The notes under the pieces are model-generated. The model was not told where the DNA came from. It did no database searches and was given only the letters and a program-made list of their open reading frames with translations. A stretch of 59,646 bases of DNA. Source: Alphaproteobacteria bacterium MarineAlpha5_Bin5 (GTDB taxonomy: Bacteria > Pseudomonadota > Alphaproteobacteria > HIMB59 > GCA-002718135). Location of the stretch: positions 1 to 59,646 of the forward strand of contig PTKZ01000009.1 of the NCBI GenBank assembly GCA_002938205.1, in the 5' to 3' direction. This document shows positions 37,199-46,061 of the stretch, piece after piece. The position numbers and the translations under genes are program-made. How positions within the stretch are numbered: position 1 is the stretch's first letter; each line of letters opens with the position of its first letter.

Positions 37199-39558
37199 TG
37201 AATAAAATAATTAAAAATTTTAAAAATATTAAATATGGTCCAGCGCCTGAGGACAATAAAGACGTAGTGAAATGGATAAATGAATTGGAAAAACCAAATA
37301 AACTATTTATTGATGGAAAATGGACAAAATCTTCATCTAATAAAAAAATAAAAAGTATTAATCCTGCTAATAATAACAAACTAGCATCTTTAATTGTTGC
37401 TAATGCTAAGGATATTAATTTAGCAGTAAAAGCTGCCAAAAGTGCATATAAAAAATGGTCAAATACTTCAGCTAATACCAGATCGAAATATCTTTATGCT
37501 CTAGCAAGATTAATTCAAAAACACTCTCGTTTTTTGGCTGTTTTAGAAACAATGGATAATGGGAAACCAATTAGAGAAACAAGAGATATTGATATCCCTT
37601 TAGTAGCTCGTCATTTTTATTATCATGCTGGTTGGGCTGCAAAAATAAACAAGAAAAAAGTTAAATCAATAGGTGTGGTAGGGCAAATTATTCCTTGGAA
37701 TTTTCCTTTACTAATGCTGGCTTGGAAAATTGCTCCAGCAATTGCAACTGGGAATACTGTAGTTTTAAAACCAGCAGAGTTTACTTCTTTAACTGCTTTG
37801 TATTTTGCCGAACTTTGTCAAAAAGCAGGAATTCCTAAAGGGGTAATAAACATTGTTACAGGAGATGGTGGTACGGGTGAATTGATTACTAAACATCCTG
37901 ATATACAAAAAATTGCATTCACTGGATCAACACAAGTTGGTAAAAAAATTATACAATCAACAGCTTCTTCTGAAAAAAAACTAACTATGGAGCTTGGAGG
38001 TAAATCACCATTTATAGTTTTTGAAGATGCAGATTTAGATAGTGCAGTAGAGGGTGTAGTGGACGCAATATGGTTTAATCAAGGTCAGGTATGTTGCGCA
38101 GGATCACGTTTATTAGTTCAGGAAAGTATAGAAAAAAAATTTATTAAAAAATTAAAAAAAAGAATGGAAAAACTAAGAGTAGGAAATCCTCTAGATAAAT
38201 CAATTGATATTGGAGCAATTGTTGCATCTGTGCAGTTAAAAAAAATTAAACAAATAGTTAAAAAAGGTGAAAAAGAAGGTTGTTCATTGTGGCAACCAAG
38301 TTGGGCTAGTCCTAAAGAAGGTTTATTTTATCCTCCTTCATTGTTTACAAATGTTTCACCTTCTTCATATATTGCACAAATTGAAATATTTGGACCCGTT
38401 TTAACTGTTTTGAGTTTTCGTACTCCAAGTGAAGCTGTATCAATAGCAAATAATACACCATATGGTCTTGCAGCAAGTGTTTGGTCTGAGAATATTAACT
38501 TAGCATTAGATGTTGCACCTAAAATTAAAGCAGGTGTTATATGGATTAATTCAACAAATTTATTTGATGCTGCTTGTGGATTCGGTGGATATAAAGAAAG
38601 TGGTTTTGGAAGAGAAGGAGGATCCGAAGGAATTAGAGCCTATGTTGATGTATCTTTACCTGAAATATCTCTAAAACAAAAAAGAAAACATAAAGCGACA
38701 TTAAAATTACCAATAATTGATAGAACACCAAAGCTTTATATTGGTGGAAAGCAAAAAAGACCTGATAGTGGATATTCATTTAATCAATTAACTTCAAATA
38801 ACAAGTTTATATGTGATATTGGAAGAGCAAACAGAAAAGATGTTCGAGATTGTGTAGAAGTTGCTGCCCAAGCCTATTCTAAGCAGCCAAATAATTTCAA
38901 TCGTTCCCAAATACTTTTTTATTTAGCTGAGAATTTAGAACAGAGAAAAAGTACATTTATAGATTTACTTATAAATATTTCTGGAACAACTAAAAATAAT
39001 GCTGAAAAAGAATTTGACATGTCGTGCGAAAGAATTTTTTACTATGCGTCTATGGCAGATAAATTTGAAGGTAATATACATAATCCTCCGATGAGAGGAT
39101 TAACCTTAGCAGTAAAGGAATCATTAGGTGTGATTGCTTGCCTTTTAGATAATAATTATCCGCTTTTGAGCATATCTACGATTTTATCTTCACTTTTTGC
39201 AAATGGAAATGCAAGTATAATTGTACCTGCAGAGCAGTCGTCGTTAATAGCAACATCAATGTATCAGGTTTTTGAGACTTCTGATATTCCTCCAGGTTAT
39301 ATTAATATTCTTACAACAAAACAAAATGAGTTAAATACTACACTGGCTCAACATGAAAATGTTGATGGTATATGGTGTTTTTCTTCCAATTTAAAAACAA
39401 GATCTGATGTTACAAGAAATACTATTTATAATTTAAAACGTTATTGGTGCCCAAAGATTAAAAATCTTAACTGGATCTCAAACTCGGAAGATTTTTTGTT
39501 AGAATTTCTCTACCAAGGATCACAGGTAAAAAATATTTGGATACCATACGGTGAATAA
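37198..39558 (+). CDS. Two-domain aldehyde dehydrogenase
   Basis: The product has 786 residues. Domain 1 (about 35-490) is a full aldehyde dehydrogenase with PWNFPLLMLAWKIAPA, FTGSTQVGK, the general-base glutamate in MELGGKSP and the nucleophile in NQGQVCCAGSRL. Domain 2 (about 510-786) resembles only the front part of a second aldehyde dehydrogenase: it has LYIGGKQKRP and the ANRKDVRDCVEVAAQAY helix but no catalytic cysteine block. Overall this is the ALDH16-like architecture. Next to deoC, oxidation of the acetaldehyde it releases is the likely job. Domain 2 may be structural. Confidence 0.85.
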   Translation: MNKIIKNFKNIKYGPAPEDNKDVVKWINELEKPNKLFIDGKWTKSSSNKKIKSINPANNNKLASLIVANAKDINLAVKAAKSAYKKWSNTSANTRSKYLYALARLIQKHSRFLAVLETMDNGKPIRETRDIDIPLVARHFYYHAGWAAKINKKKVKSIGVVGQIIPWNFPLLMLAWKIAPAIATGNTVVLKPAEFTSLTALYFAELCQKAGIPKGVINIVTGDGGTGELITKHPDIQKIAFTGSTQVGKKIIQSTASSEKKLTMELGGKSPFIVFEDADLDSAVEGVVDAIWFNQGQVCCAGSRLLVQESIEKKFIKKLKKRMEKLRVGNPLDKSIDIGAIVASVQLKKIKQIVKKGEKEGCSLWQPSWASPKEGLFYPPSLFTNVSPSSYIAQIEIFGPVLTVLSFRTPSEAVSIANNTPYGLAASVWSENINLALDVAPKIKAGVIWINSTNLFDAACGFGGYKESGFGREGGSEGIRAYVDVSLPEISLKQKRKHKATLKLPIIDRTPKLYIGGKQKRPDSGYSFNQLTSNNKFICDIGRANRKDVRDCVEVAAQAYSKQPNNFNRSQILFYLAENLEQRKSTFIDLLINISGTTKNNAEKEFDMSCERIFYYASMADKFEGNIHNPPMRGLTLAVKESLGVIACLLDNNYPLLSISTILSSLFANGNASIIVPAEQSSLIATSMYQVFETSDIPPGYINILTTKQNELNTTLAQHENVDGIWCFSSNLKTRSDVTRNTIYNLKRYWCPKIKNLNWISNSEDFLLEFLYQGSQVKNIWIPYGE

Positions 39559-39577
39559 TTAACATAATTTTTTTTAT

Positions 39578-40495
39578 ATGAATAAAATAACTATACTAGG
39601 TATTTTTGTAGCAGATTTAGCATTTTTTGGAAAAATTCCAAAAGTAGGTGAAACAATTTTAGGAGAAAATTTTGTCGTAGGTCCAGGAGGCAAAGGTTCG
39701 AATCAATCAGTTGCAGCGGGTAAAGCAGGAGCTGATGTAGAATTTATTACAAAAATTGGTGGTGATGATTACGGAAAAATGGCAATTAAAATTTTTAAAG
39801 AATCTAATGTGGGTCCAAAAAATGTTTTTGTAACAAATGATCACAACACTGGAGTTGCTGCAATTCTTCTAAATAAAAAAACAGGAGAAAATGCAATATC
39901 AGTAGTGCCAGGAGCAGCTGGAACTTTAACTATTCAAGATATTGAAAAAGCAAAAGAGACAATAATTAATTCAAATTTTTTTTTAACTCAGCTTGAAGTT
40001 CCTATGGAAATAGTTGAACATTCTTTAAGAATTGCAAAAGATAATGGAGTTAAAACAATTCTTAATCCTGCACCAGCTACAAAACTTGATAAAAAAATTT
40101 ATCCTTTGATTGATTATTTTATACCCAATGAAACTGAAGCGAGTTTTTATTTATCAAAACATATCAGCAATGAAACTGATGCAAAAAAATATACAAAGGA
40201 TTTATTAAGTTTAGGAATTAAAAATGTAATTATAACTCTTGGAGACAAAGGTGCTTATTTTGAAAACAAAATTGAAAGTCATTTTGAACCATCTCTTGAG
40301 CTTGGAGAAAGGGTTGTAGATACGACGGGCGCAGGAGATGCTTTTTGTGGAGCATTTGCTACATATTTGTGTGAAAATAAATCAATTATAGAATCAATAA
40401 AATTTGCTAATGCTTTTGCAGGGATTTCAACAACTCGTATTGGTACTGCTAATTCTATGCCTACAAGGGATGAAATTGAAAAAATTTTAAAATAA
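39578..40495 (+). CDS. PfkB-family pentose kinase, ribokinase or deoxyribokinase
   Basis: The 305-residue sugar kinase resembles RbsK throughout: the first PfkB motif lies around GPGGKGSNQSVAAGKAGADV and the second is DTTGAGDAFCGAF with the catalytic aspartate. In ribokinase the opening GSxNxD supplies an asparagine that contacts the sugar; here it reads GIFVAD, with Val11 in that place and Asp13 retained. Loss of the polar contact and the deoC neighbour favour 2-deoxyribose as substrate. Specificity is inferred, so no symbol is given. Confidence 0.85.
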   Translation: MNKITILGIFVADLAFFGKIPKVGETILGENFVVGPGGKGSNQSVAAGKAGADVEFITKIGGDDYGKMAIKIFKESNVGPKNVFVTNDHNTGVAAILLNKKTGENAISVVPGAAGTLTIQDIEKAKETIINSNFFLTQLEVPMEIVEHSLRIAKDNGVKTILNPAPATKLDKKIYPLIDYFIPNETEASFYLSKHISNETDAKKYTKDLLSLGIKNVIITLGDKGAYFENKIESHFEPSLELGERVVDTTGAGDAFCGAFATYLCENKSIIESIKFANAFAGISTTRIGTANSMPTRDEIEKILK

Positions 40496-40509
40496 TATAG
40501 AATATAATT

Positions 40510-40686
40510 ATGCAAGAATTTCTTGAAAAATTACTTTATTTTTGGGCAGCAATTACGGGAATAGGTCTATTAGTTGTTATAGTATATTGGGCAATAGCAA
40601 CAATTATTTATGTCGCCTTTATTTCATTGTTTGTTGCTATAGCAGCCACAGCATTTTATCGTTTTTATTGGTCTAAAAAAGATTAA
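40510..40686 (+). CDS. Small 58-residue membrane protein
   Basis: The frame encodes MQEFLEKLLYFWAAITGIG followed by one long or two adjacent hydrophobic segments (residues 14-50) and ends YWSKKD. It begins 14 bases after the kinase stop and its stop codon abuts the 3' end of the convergent phosphatase gene. The hydrophobic pattern with charged ends fits an inner-membrane micro-protein. I do not recognise a family and no strong ribosome binding site is seen. Confidence 0.5.
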   Translation: MQEFLEKLLYFWAAITGIGLLVVIVYWAIATIIYVAFISLFVAIAATAFYRFYWSKKD

Positions 40687-41466
40687 TTATAATCCTACTA
40701 ATTTTGGTAAATCAGCAATTGATTCAATTCGCTTATAAGGTTGAATAGAATTCTTATGATCATTTTCTTGAAATTTTCCTGTTTTCACTTGAATGGCTTT
40801 CAAGTTTGCATTTATTGATCCTTCAATATCAGAGGTTATATCATCACCTATCATTAATATATTCTCATTATTTATATCTAAATCTTTGACTGCTAAATCA
40901 AAAAAATTTTTCTCAGGCTTACCCATTAAAATAGATTTTTTATTACTTGCATATTCTATAGCCTTGATAAACGGACCTAGATCAAGAGAAACTTTATTAT
41001 CACGTATACAATATTTATTTTGATGAAGAGCTATAAGTGCTGCATTATTAAGATAAACCAATTTAAATACTCTATCTAATATTTCCCAGTTAAAATTTTT
41101 ATATATATCGCCCATAATAACGGCGTCAGGATTTTTTTGAGTAATTTCATATTCTTTAAATTCTTCAATAATTTCAATATTTGTTACTAAAGAAATTTTT
41201 TTAACCGCATTATCTCTTAGATAATTCTTAGTAGCAATTATAGGCGTAAAAATTTCATTTTCTTCAATATCAAAACCAAAATTTAATAGTTTCTCTAAAA
41301 TATTTTTTCTTGTAGTTGTGGTAGTATTTGTTAAAAATCGTAATTTTAGTCCTTGTTTTTTTAACTCTTTTACAACCTCAATAGATCCTGAAATTAATTT
41401 ATTATCACTATAAAGCACACCTTCAAGATCAATTAACAGTGCTTGAATTTTTTTTATTTTAGTCAT
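40687..41466 (-). CDS. HAD-family phosphatase, LHPP-like
   Basis: This 259-residue HAD-IIA hydrolase has nucleophile motif LIDLEGVLY, motif II FLTNTTTTT, lysine motif MGKPEKNFFDLAV and acidic motif MIGDDITSDIEGS. The SLDLGPFIKAIEYAS block and IQVKTGKF match phospholysine phosphohistidine inorganic pyrophosphate phosphatase (LHPP). The second acidic residue of motif I is Glu rather than the usual Asp. Possible substrates include pyrophosphate, phosphohistidine or small sugar phosphates. It is a single gene on the minus strand. Confidence 0.82.
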   Translation of the reverse strand: MTKIKKIQALLIDLEGVLYSDNKLISGSIEVVKELKKQGLKLRFLTNTTTTTRKNILEKLLNFGFDIEENEIFTPIIATKNYLRDNAVKKISLVTNIEIIEEFKEYEITQKNPDAVIMGDIYKNFNWEILDRVFKLVYLNNAALIALHQNKYCIRDNKVSLDLGPFIKAIEYASNKKSILMGKPEKNFFDLAVKDLDINNENILMIGDDITSDIEGSINANLKAIQVKTGKFQENDHKNSIQPYKRIESIADLPKLVGL

Positions 41467-41595
41467 TTATTTAATTATATCATCAAATAAATAGTGTTAT
41501 TAATCATTAGAAAATTATTAAGATTTATGCCAAATAATTAATATTTAATCAGAATCACTATATTAAGGAATACCTTTAGATATTATTTAAAAATT

Positions 41596-43125
41596 ATGAC
41601 AAAAAAATTGATATCTAATAAGCAAGTTTTTTGGGATTTAGAAACTTCTGGTGCTGGTAAAAAAGAGCACTCAAAGGCTTTTGACAGTACTCCTAAATGG
41701 GAACAAATAATGCAAATAGCTGCTATCTTGGTTGATGAAAATCTAAAGCCTACAAACCAAAATATGAATGCATTTTGTAGACCACGTTCATCAATTATTG
41801 CACAACCTGGAGCGTTACTTGCAACGCAACAAGGAATAAGAAAATCTCTTGAGGCAAAATATTCTTCTTATGAATTAATATCGATGATTAATAATCAATT
41901 TGAAGAATGGAAAAATGAAAACAATAACTTAGTTTTTATAGGTCATAACGCTATACAGTTTGATAGCACTGTTTTAGAATATAATTTATTTAATAATTTA
42001 TATTTTCCTTACATTGATAGAAAAAGTAGAGGGGATACGCTTAATTTAGCAAGAGCTATTTATGCTTTGAATCCTTCAAGTATTAAAACTCCTCTTACAG
42101 CTAAAGGAAATCCTAGTTTTCGTTTAGAAAAACTTGCTGAATTAAACAATCTTCCAGTTGAATTTGCCCATGATGCATACAGTGATGTTAAAACATCCAT
42201 TGCCCTTACTAAATTTATTTACGACTCTGATCCATCAAATTGGAACCAATTATCAATGACAATGGATAAACAAAAAGCAATTGAATATATCAATAATAAT
42301 AAAGGATTTTGTTATATGACAACTTTTGCTGGAAGAATAAAGTTAGAAGCTCTTTCAGTAGTTTGCGAATCTTCCTATAGTGGTTGGTACAATGCATTTA
42401 ATTTGGCTTATGATCCAAAACCTTTATTAGAAGCAAATACAGAAGAGTTTAAGACTTTAATCAAGAAAAAAAATAGATATGTCATTACAAATCAACACCC
42501 AATACTTTTACCTGGAAAGTTAGCTACTAATTATGAACCTTATGATAATATTGGGTCAGATGTTTTAAATGAACGTGCAAAAATAGTTTATAAAAACAAA
42601 ACTTTAGCTGATAAATTTAAACATATGGAGATTGATCGTCAGATTGAAAAAGAAGATGAATCCTCACAAGATAATGTTTTCCCAGAAAGTAAAGCAAATA
42701 AATTTACTGAATTTGGTCAACAAGATGTAATTAAAAGCTTTCACGAAAAAAAGAGTTGGGAAGAAAAATACAAAGTTGCTCTTTTATTACGTGATCCTCG
42801 AGCTCAATTTATAGCAAAGCGTCTAATATTTGATGAAAGTCCTCAAACTTTATCTGCTGAAGACTTTAAAATGATGCATAAAGAATTGCATGATCGATTG
42901 GTTATTAATCAAGAAAGGCCTTTTACTACTATTCCCGAAGCTATGAATTATATTGATGTAGAATTTAGTCGTCTTGAAGATAATGATGATGAGATGAAAG
43001 CTGAGAAGTTACAAATATTAAAGGATTATAATAAATATTTAATTTACATGGAAAAATATTTTTCAAATAAAAATGCTACACCACTTCCAGTTGGGTCAAA
43101 ATTAAGTAAACATATTTTTGGATAA
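41596..43125 (+). CDS. sbcB: Exodeoxyribonuclease I
   Basis: This 509-residue DnaQ-fold 3'-5' exonuclease has the ExoI C-terminal region. Acidic motifs are FWDLETSGAG (Asp and Glu of Exo I), GHNAIQFDSTVLEY (Exo II) and FAHDAYSDVKTSIAL (Exo III with His and Asp). The SH3-like and helical C-terminal parts are present and the length is close to the Escherichia coli enzyme (475). It degrades single-stranded DNA during mismatch and recombination repair. Flanked by 129- and 105-base gaps, it is probably transcribed alone. Confidence 0.85.
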   Translation: MTKKLISNKQVFWDLETSGAGKKEHSKAFDSTPKWEQIMQIAAILVDENLKPTNQNMNAFCRPRSSIIAQPGALLATQQGIRKSLEAKYSSYELISMINNQFEEWKNENNNLVFIGHNAIQFDSTVLEYNLFNNLYFPYIDRKSRGDTLNLARAIYALNPSSIKTPLTAKGNPSFRLEKLAELNNLPVEFAHDAYSDVKTSIALTKFIYDSDPSNWNQLSMTMDKQKAIEYINNNKGFCYMTTFAGRIKLEALSVVCESSYSGWYNAFNLAYDPKPLLEANTEEFKTLIKKKNRYVITNQHPILLPGKLATNYEPYDNIGSDVLNERAKIVYKNKTLADKFKHMEIDRQIEKEDESSQDNVFPESKANKFTEFGQQDVIKSFHEKKSWEEKYKVALLLRDPRAQFIAKRLIFDESPQTLSAEDFKMMHKELHDRLVINQERPFTTIPEAMNYIDVEFSRLEDNDDEMKAEKLQILKDYNKYLIYMEKYFSNKNATPLPVGSKLSKHIFG

Positions 43126-43230
43126 TTTTTTACACTTAAATTCATTGTATTTATGAAGAAATTTATTCAGATATCTATAATCAACCTTTTTATTATAGAA
43201 TTCTCTTAGGTTTTCTTCTATTATTTTTTT

Positions 43231-44160
43231 ATGGTTAAAATATCTGGTGTATTTAGTGCAGCATTAACTCCCTTAAATTCTAATTTATCTATTAATCAAG
43301 ATTTGTATTTACGCCATTGTCAATATTTAATGAGACAAGGTCATGACGGGTTAGCAATTTTTGGCACAACCGGAGAAGCAAATAGCTTATCAGTAAAAGA
43401 TAAAAAAGATAACTTAGATTTTTTAATCAATAACCGTATTGATCCTAAAGTACTTATTCCTGGAACAGGCTCTTCTTCATTAAATGATGCAATAGATATG
43501 ACTAAACATTCAGTTAAACATGGTGTAAGAGCAGCTCTTCTTTTACCACCTTTTTATTATAAAAATGTGAGTGATGATGGTGTAATAAATTATTTTCGCC
43601 ATTTAATTGAAACTGTTGGTGATTCTGAATTTCACTATTTACTTTATCATATTCCTCAAACATCATCAGTAACAATTAATTTTAATATTATTGAAAATTT
43701 ACTGAAATTATATCCAAAAAATATTGTTGGATTAAAAGATTCAAGTGGCGATACAGACAATATGTTAAAAATAATTAAGTACTTCAATAATTTTGCTGTT
43801 TTTTGTGGTCATGATTCTTTAGCTCTTCATGTTTGTAAAAGAGGAGGGGCTGGCGCTATTACAGCTGGTACAAATATTGCAGGTAAACTGCTATGTTTTA
43901 TTATTCACAACATTCATAAAGAAAAACAAATTGAGAATTTTGAGAAATTACAAAATCTAATGCAACAAATTCGCGAAACTTTAACATCTGACGAACCTAT
44001 TAGTGTGATGAAAGCTTATTTATCTCTTATAGATAATATACCGGAGTGGAATAATCTTCTACCACCTTTAAAAAAAATAAAAAATCCTAATAATCATAAA
44101 ACCATTATCGCATTGAAAGAGTTGATTAGGAAAATTGATGATTTAATACCGTTTACGTGA
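43231..44160 (+). CDS. DapA-family aldolase (dihydrodipicolinate synthase-like)
   Basis: This 309-residue TIM-barrel class I aldolase has GTTGEANSLS (phosphate or carboxylate-binding loop), the tyrosine of LLYHIPQTS and the Schiff-base lysine in IVGLKDSSGD. Members include dihydrodipicolinate synthase, N-acetylneuraminate lyase and various keto-acid aldolases. Departures from the DapA consensus (YHIPQTSSVTI in place of YNVPxRT) make a catabolic or keto-acid role more likely than lysine synthesis. The 3' end overlaps the convergent fxsA gene by 18 bases. Confidence 0.82.
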   Translation: MVKISGVFSAALTPLNSNLSINQDLYLRHCQYLMRQGHDGLAIFGTTGEANSLSVKDKKDNLDFLINNRIDPKVLIPGTGSSSLNDAIDMTKHSVKHGVRAALLLPPFYYKNVSDDGVINYFRHLIETVGDSEFHYLLYHIPQTSSVTINFNIIENLLKLYPKNIVGLKDSSGDTDNMLKIIKYFNNFAVFCGHDSLALHVCKRGGAGAITAGTNIAGKLLCFIIHNIHKEKQIENFEKLQNLMQQIRETLTSDEPISVMKAYLSLIDNIPEWNNLLPPLKKIKNPNNHKTIIALKELIRKIDDLIPFT

Positions 44161-44502
44161 TTGAAAATAATTTTTTGCTTTTAATAATATAAAGTTCTGA
44201 ACTGGTTTAAGAAAAACTGCAAAACCAATACAATCAGTAAAAAATCCTGGCGTAATAAGAAGCAAGCCTGAAATTAAAAGAAAAATACCACCTTTTATTT
44301 CCTCGGTAGGCATGATTCCATCTGATAGATTACGTTGTGCATTAACTAGTAAGTTTAAACCTTGGCGTCTAACTAAAAAAATTCCAACAAAAGCTGTTAG
44401 TAAAATAATTGCTATTGTATTTAATATACCAATATTAGACCCTATTGTAATAAAAATACTTATTTCGATAATAGGAATAATAATAAAAGCCAGAAAAATC
44501 AT
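44143..44502 (-). CDS. fxsA: FxsA family membrane protein
   Basis: This 119-residue protein has hydrophobic segments at residues 1-18, 24-44 and 70-95. It carries the FxsA pattern PIIEISIFITIG near the N-terminus, RRQGLNLLVNAQRNL in the cytoplasmic loop and LLITPGFFTDCIGF. In Escherichia coli, overproduced FxsA relieves exclusion of phage T7 by F plasmid PifA; its normal role is unclear. It overlaps the SbmA-like gene by four bases, suggesting an operon. Confidence 0.88.
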   Translation of the reverse strand: MIFLAFIIIPIIEISIFITIGSNIGILNTIAIILLTAFVGIFLVRRQGLNLLVNAQRNLSDGIMPTEEIKGGIFLLISGLLLITPGFFTDCIGFAVFLKPVQNFILLKAKNYFQSRKRY

Positions 44503-45503
44503 TTTCCTAAAATTTCATTATTATTTTCTTCTATGTTAATATTAATTTGATTTTCAAATTCCCTTAATCTTTTATAAACACTAGCTAATTCAACCAATGT
44601 AGGCCACGCTCTAAAAAGATATTGAAGAGATCCCTCAACCCTACCAAATGCTCTAACGATTTGTTGCATAACACCAAGCGTCATTACACCTGCTACGATT
44701 GCTGGAGCAAGAAAAATATATGCTGCTAAAACATTTGCCTGCAAATAAGCTAATCTGCCTATGTTAAAATATAAATAATACAAGTAACTTTTAAAATGAA
44801 TTTTTCTAACACCATCAAATAATTCCTCAAGTGTTTTAGGTCTTACACCTCCATCATCTTCAGCAATAACAAGTATTTTTCTATATGCCGCTTCTTTTTT
44901 TTGTAGATCATATTCAATTCCAACTAATTTTAATATCCAAGCCAAAACAATCATTAATATTGTTCCACCAACAGCCCATATTAGAGCACCAGATACCAAT
45001 CCATACTGCCATTCACCAAACCACAGGATAGGTATACCAACAGAAAGTCCCATTAGAAGTGGAAAATATTCTACTAAAATTAAAACTGCCTCAATTAAAC
45101 TAGTGCCCAAGCCCTCCATAATACGACTAAATTTAATTGTATCTTCTTGTACTCTTTGACTTGCTCCTTCTATGGTGCGAGCTTTATCGTATACACTATG
45201 ATACCATTCAACCATCGATGTTCTCCATCTAAAAAGAAAATGAGAAGTCAGAAAACTTATTGCGAGTCCAAGACAAATTGAAATTGCTGCTAATTGAGCA
45301 AAACTTAATAATTGAGACATATATTCCTGCATAGTTATGGCATTAGGAGTACCTAGTGCTTTTTGGATCATGTCATAAAATTCACCAAACCATTCATTAA
45401 TTTTTACATCAATTTGTACCTGTACCCAAATAGAAGTGAGTATTACAACCGAGCCAAAGTAAGCCCATAGATACCATTTTGGGTTTGTGAAAAATTTAAA
45501 CAT
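44499..45503 (-). CDS. SbmA/BacA-like peptide transporter, short form
   Basis: The 334-residue membrane protein aligns with SbmA/BacA from the second membrane segment onward. Shared blocks are INEWFGEFYDMIQKAL, FRWRTSMVEWYHSVYDKAR, IEGASQRVQEDTIKFSR, EAAYRKILVIAEDD, YYLYFNIGRLAYLQ and FRAWPTLVELASVYKRLREFE. Escherichia coli SbmA has 406 residues; the N-terminal ~75, including the first membrane helices, are absent here. SbmA/BacA proteins import peptides and modified peptide antibiotics using the proton gradient. The short form may be a distinct subfamily rather than a damaged gene, since the start is followed directly by a complete membrane segment. Confidence 0.82.
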   Translation of the reverse strand: MFKFFTNPKWYLWAYFGSVVILTSIWVQVQIDVKINEWFGEFYDMIQKALGTPNAITMQEYMSQLLSFAQLAAISICLGLAISFLTSHFLFRWRTSMVEWYHSVYDKARTIEGASQRVQEDTIKFSRIMEGLGTSLIEAVLILVEYFPLLMGLSVGIPILWFGEWQYGLVSGALIWAVGGTILMIVLAWILKLVGIEYDLQKKEAAYRKILVIAEDDGGVRPKTLEELFDGVRKIHFKSYLYYLYFNIGRLAYLQANVLAAYIFLAPAIVAGVMTLGVMQQIVRAFGRVEGSLQYLFRAWPTLVELASVYKRLREFENQININIEENNNEILGK

Positions 45504-45608
45504 GGAATCACTATTATTTAAATATTCAAATATTACAATTATTATATAAAGATAATTTAAAAACGTTTTTTAATTAATGTCATTGCAATAAATATATAAA
45601 AAATTATT

Positions 45609-46001
45609 TCATTTTAAAAATTCATCCACCTCTACTTGATATGATTCAACTAATCGATTTGTTTCATTGGCCATACCTACAACTGCAATTAACTCTTTTA
45701 ACATTTTATCTGACATACCTTTTTTCTTTGCTGAAGCACTATGTGAACGGATACAATATTCACAACTATTTGTCATAGAAACTGCTATATATATTAATTC
45801 TTTTGTAAGAGTATCAAGAGCTCCTTTTTTCATAATTTGATTAAGTGTTACCCAAGTTCTTTCTAAGGTATCTGGGTCATTTGCAATACTTAGCCAAAAA
45901 TTTGGTATAAATTTAATTTTCCGTTCTTTTTTTATGTTCTTAAAAATTTTCTTTACTTTTGCTTTAGCGGTTTTCTCATTTACAGGTTTAAATAAAGTCA
46001 T
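45609..46001 (-). CDS. Carboxymuconolactone decarboxylase/AhpD-like protein
   Basis: This 130-residue helical protein has the AhpD-type redox motif CEYCIRSHSASAKKKG (CxxC plus the following His) near residues 75-90. The preceding KELIYIAVSMTNS is also family-typical. Such proteins often act as peroxide-reducing alkylhydroperoxidases. A ribosome binding site (AGGAGG on the minus strand at about 46007-46012) precedes the start. It is flanked by gaps and has no obvious operon partner. Confidence 0.82.
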   Translation of the reverse strand: MTLFKPVNEKTAKAKVKKIFKNIKKERKIKFIPNFWLSIANDPDTLERTWVTLNQIMKKGALDTLTKELIYIAVSMTNSCEYCIRSHSASAKKKGMSDKMLKELIAVVGMANETNRLVESYQVEVDEFLK

Positions 46002-46061
46002 ATTACCTCCTAGTTGGAGAACATAATGTATAAAATATATATTAAAAGTTTTTAATTAGAC

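Noticed and set aside
43153-43209. 18-codon frame MKKFIQISIINL in front of the DapA-family gene
   Set aside because: It is too short and lacks attenuator hairpins or a run of regulatory codons. It looks like chance in AT-rich sequence.
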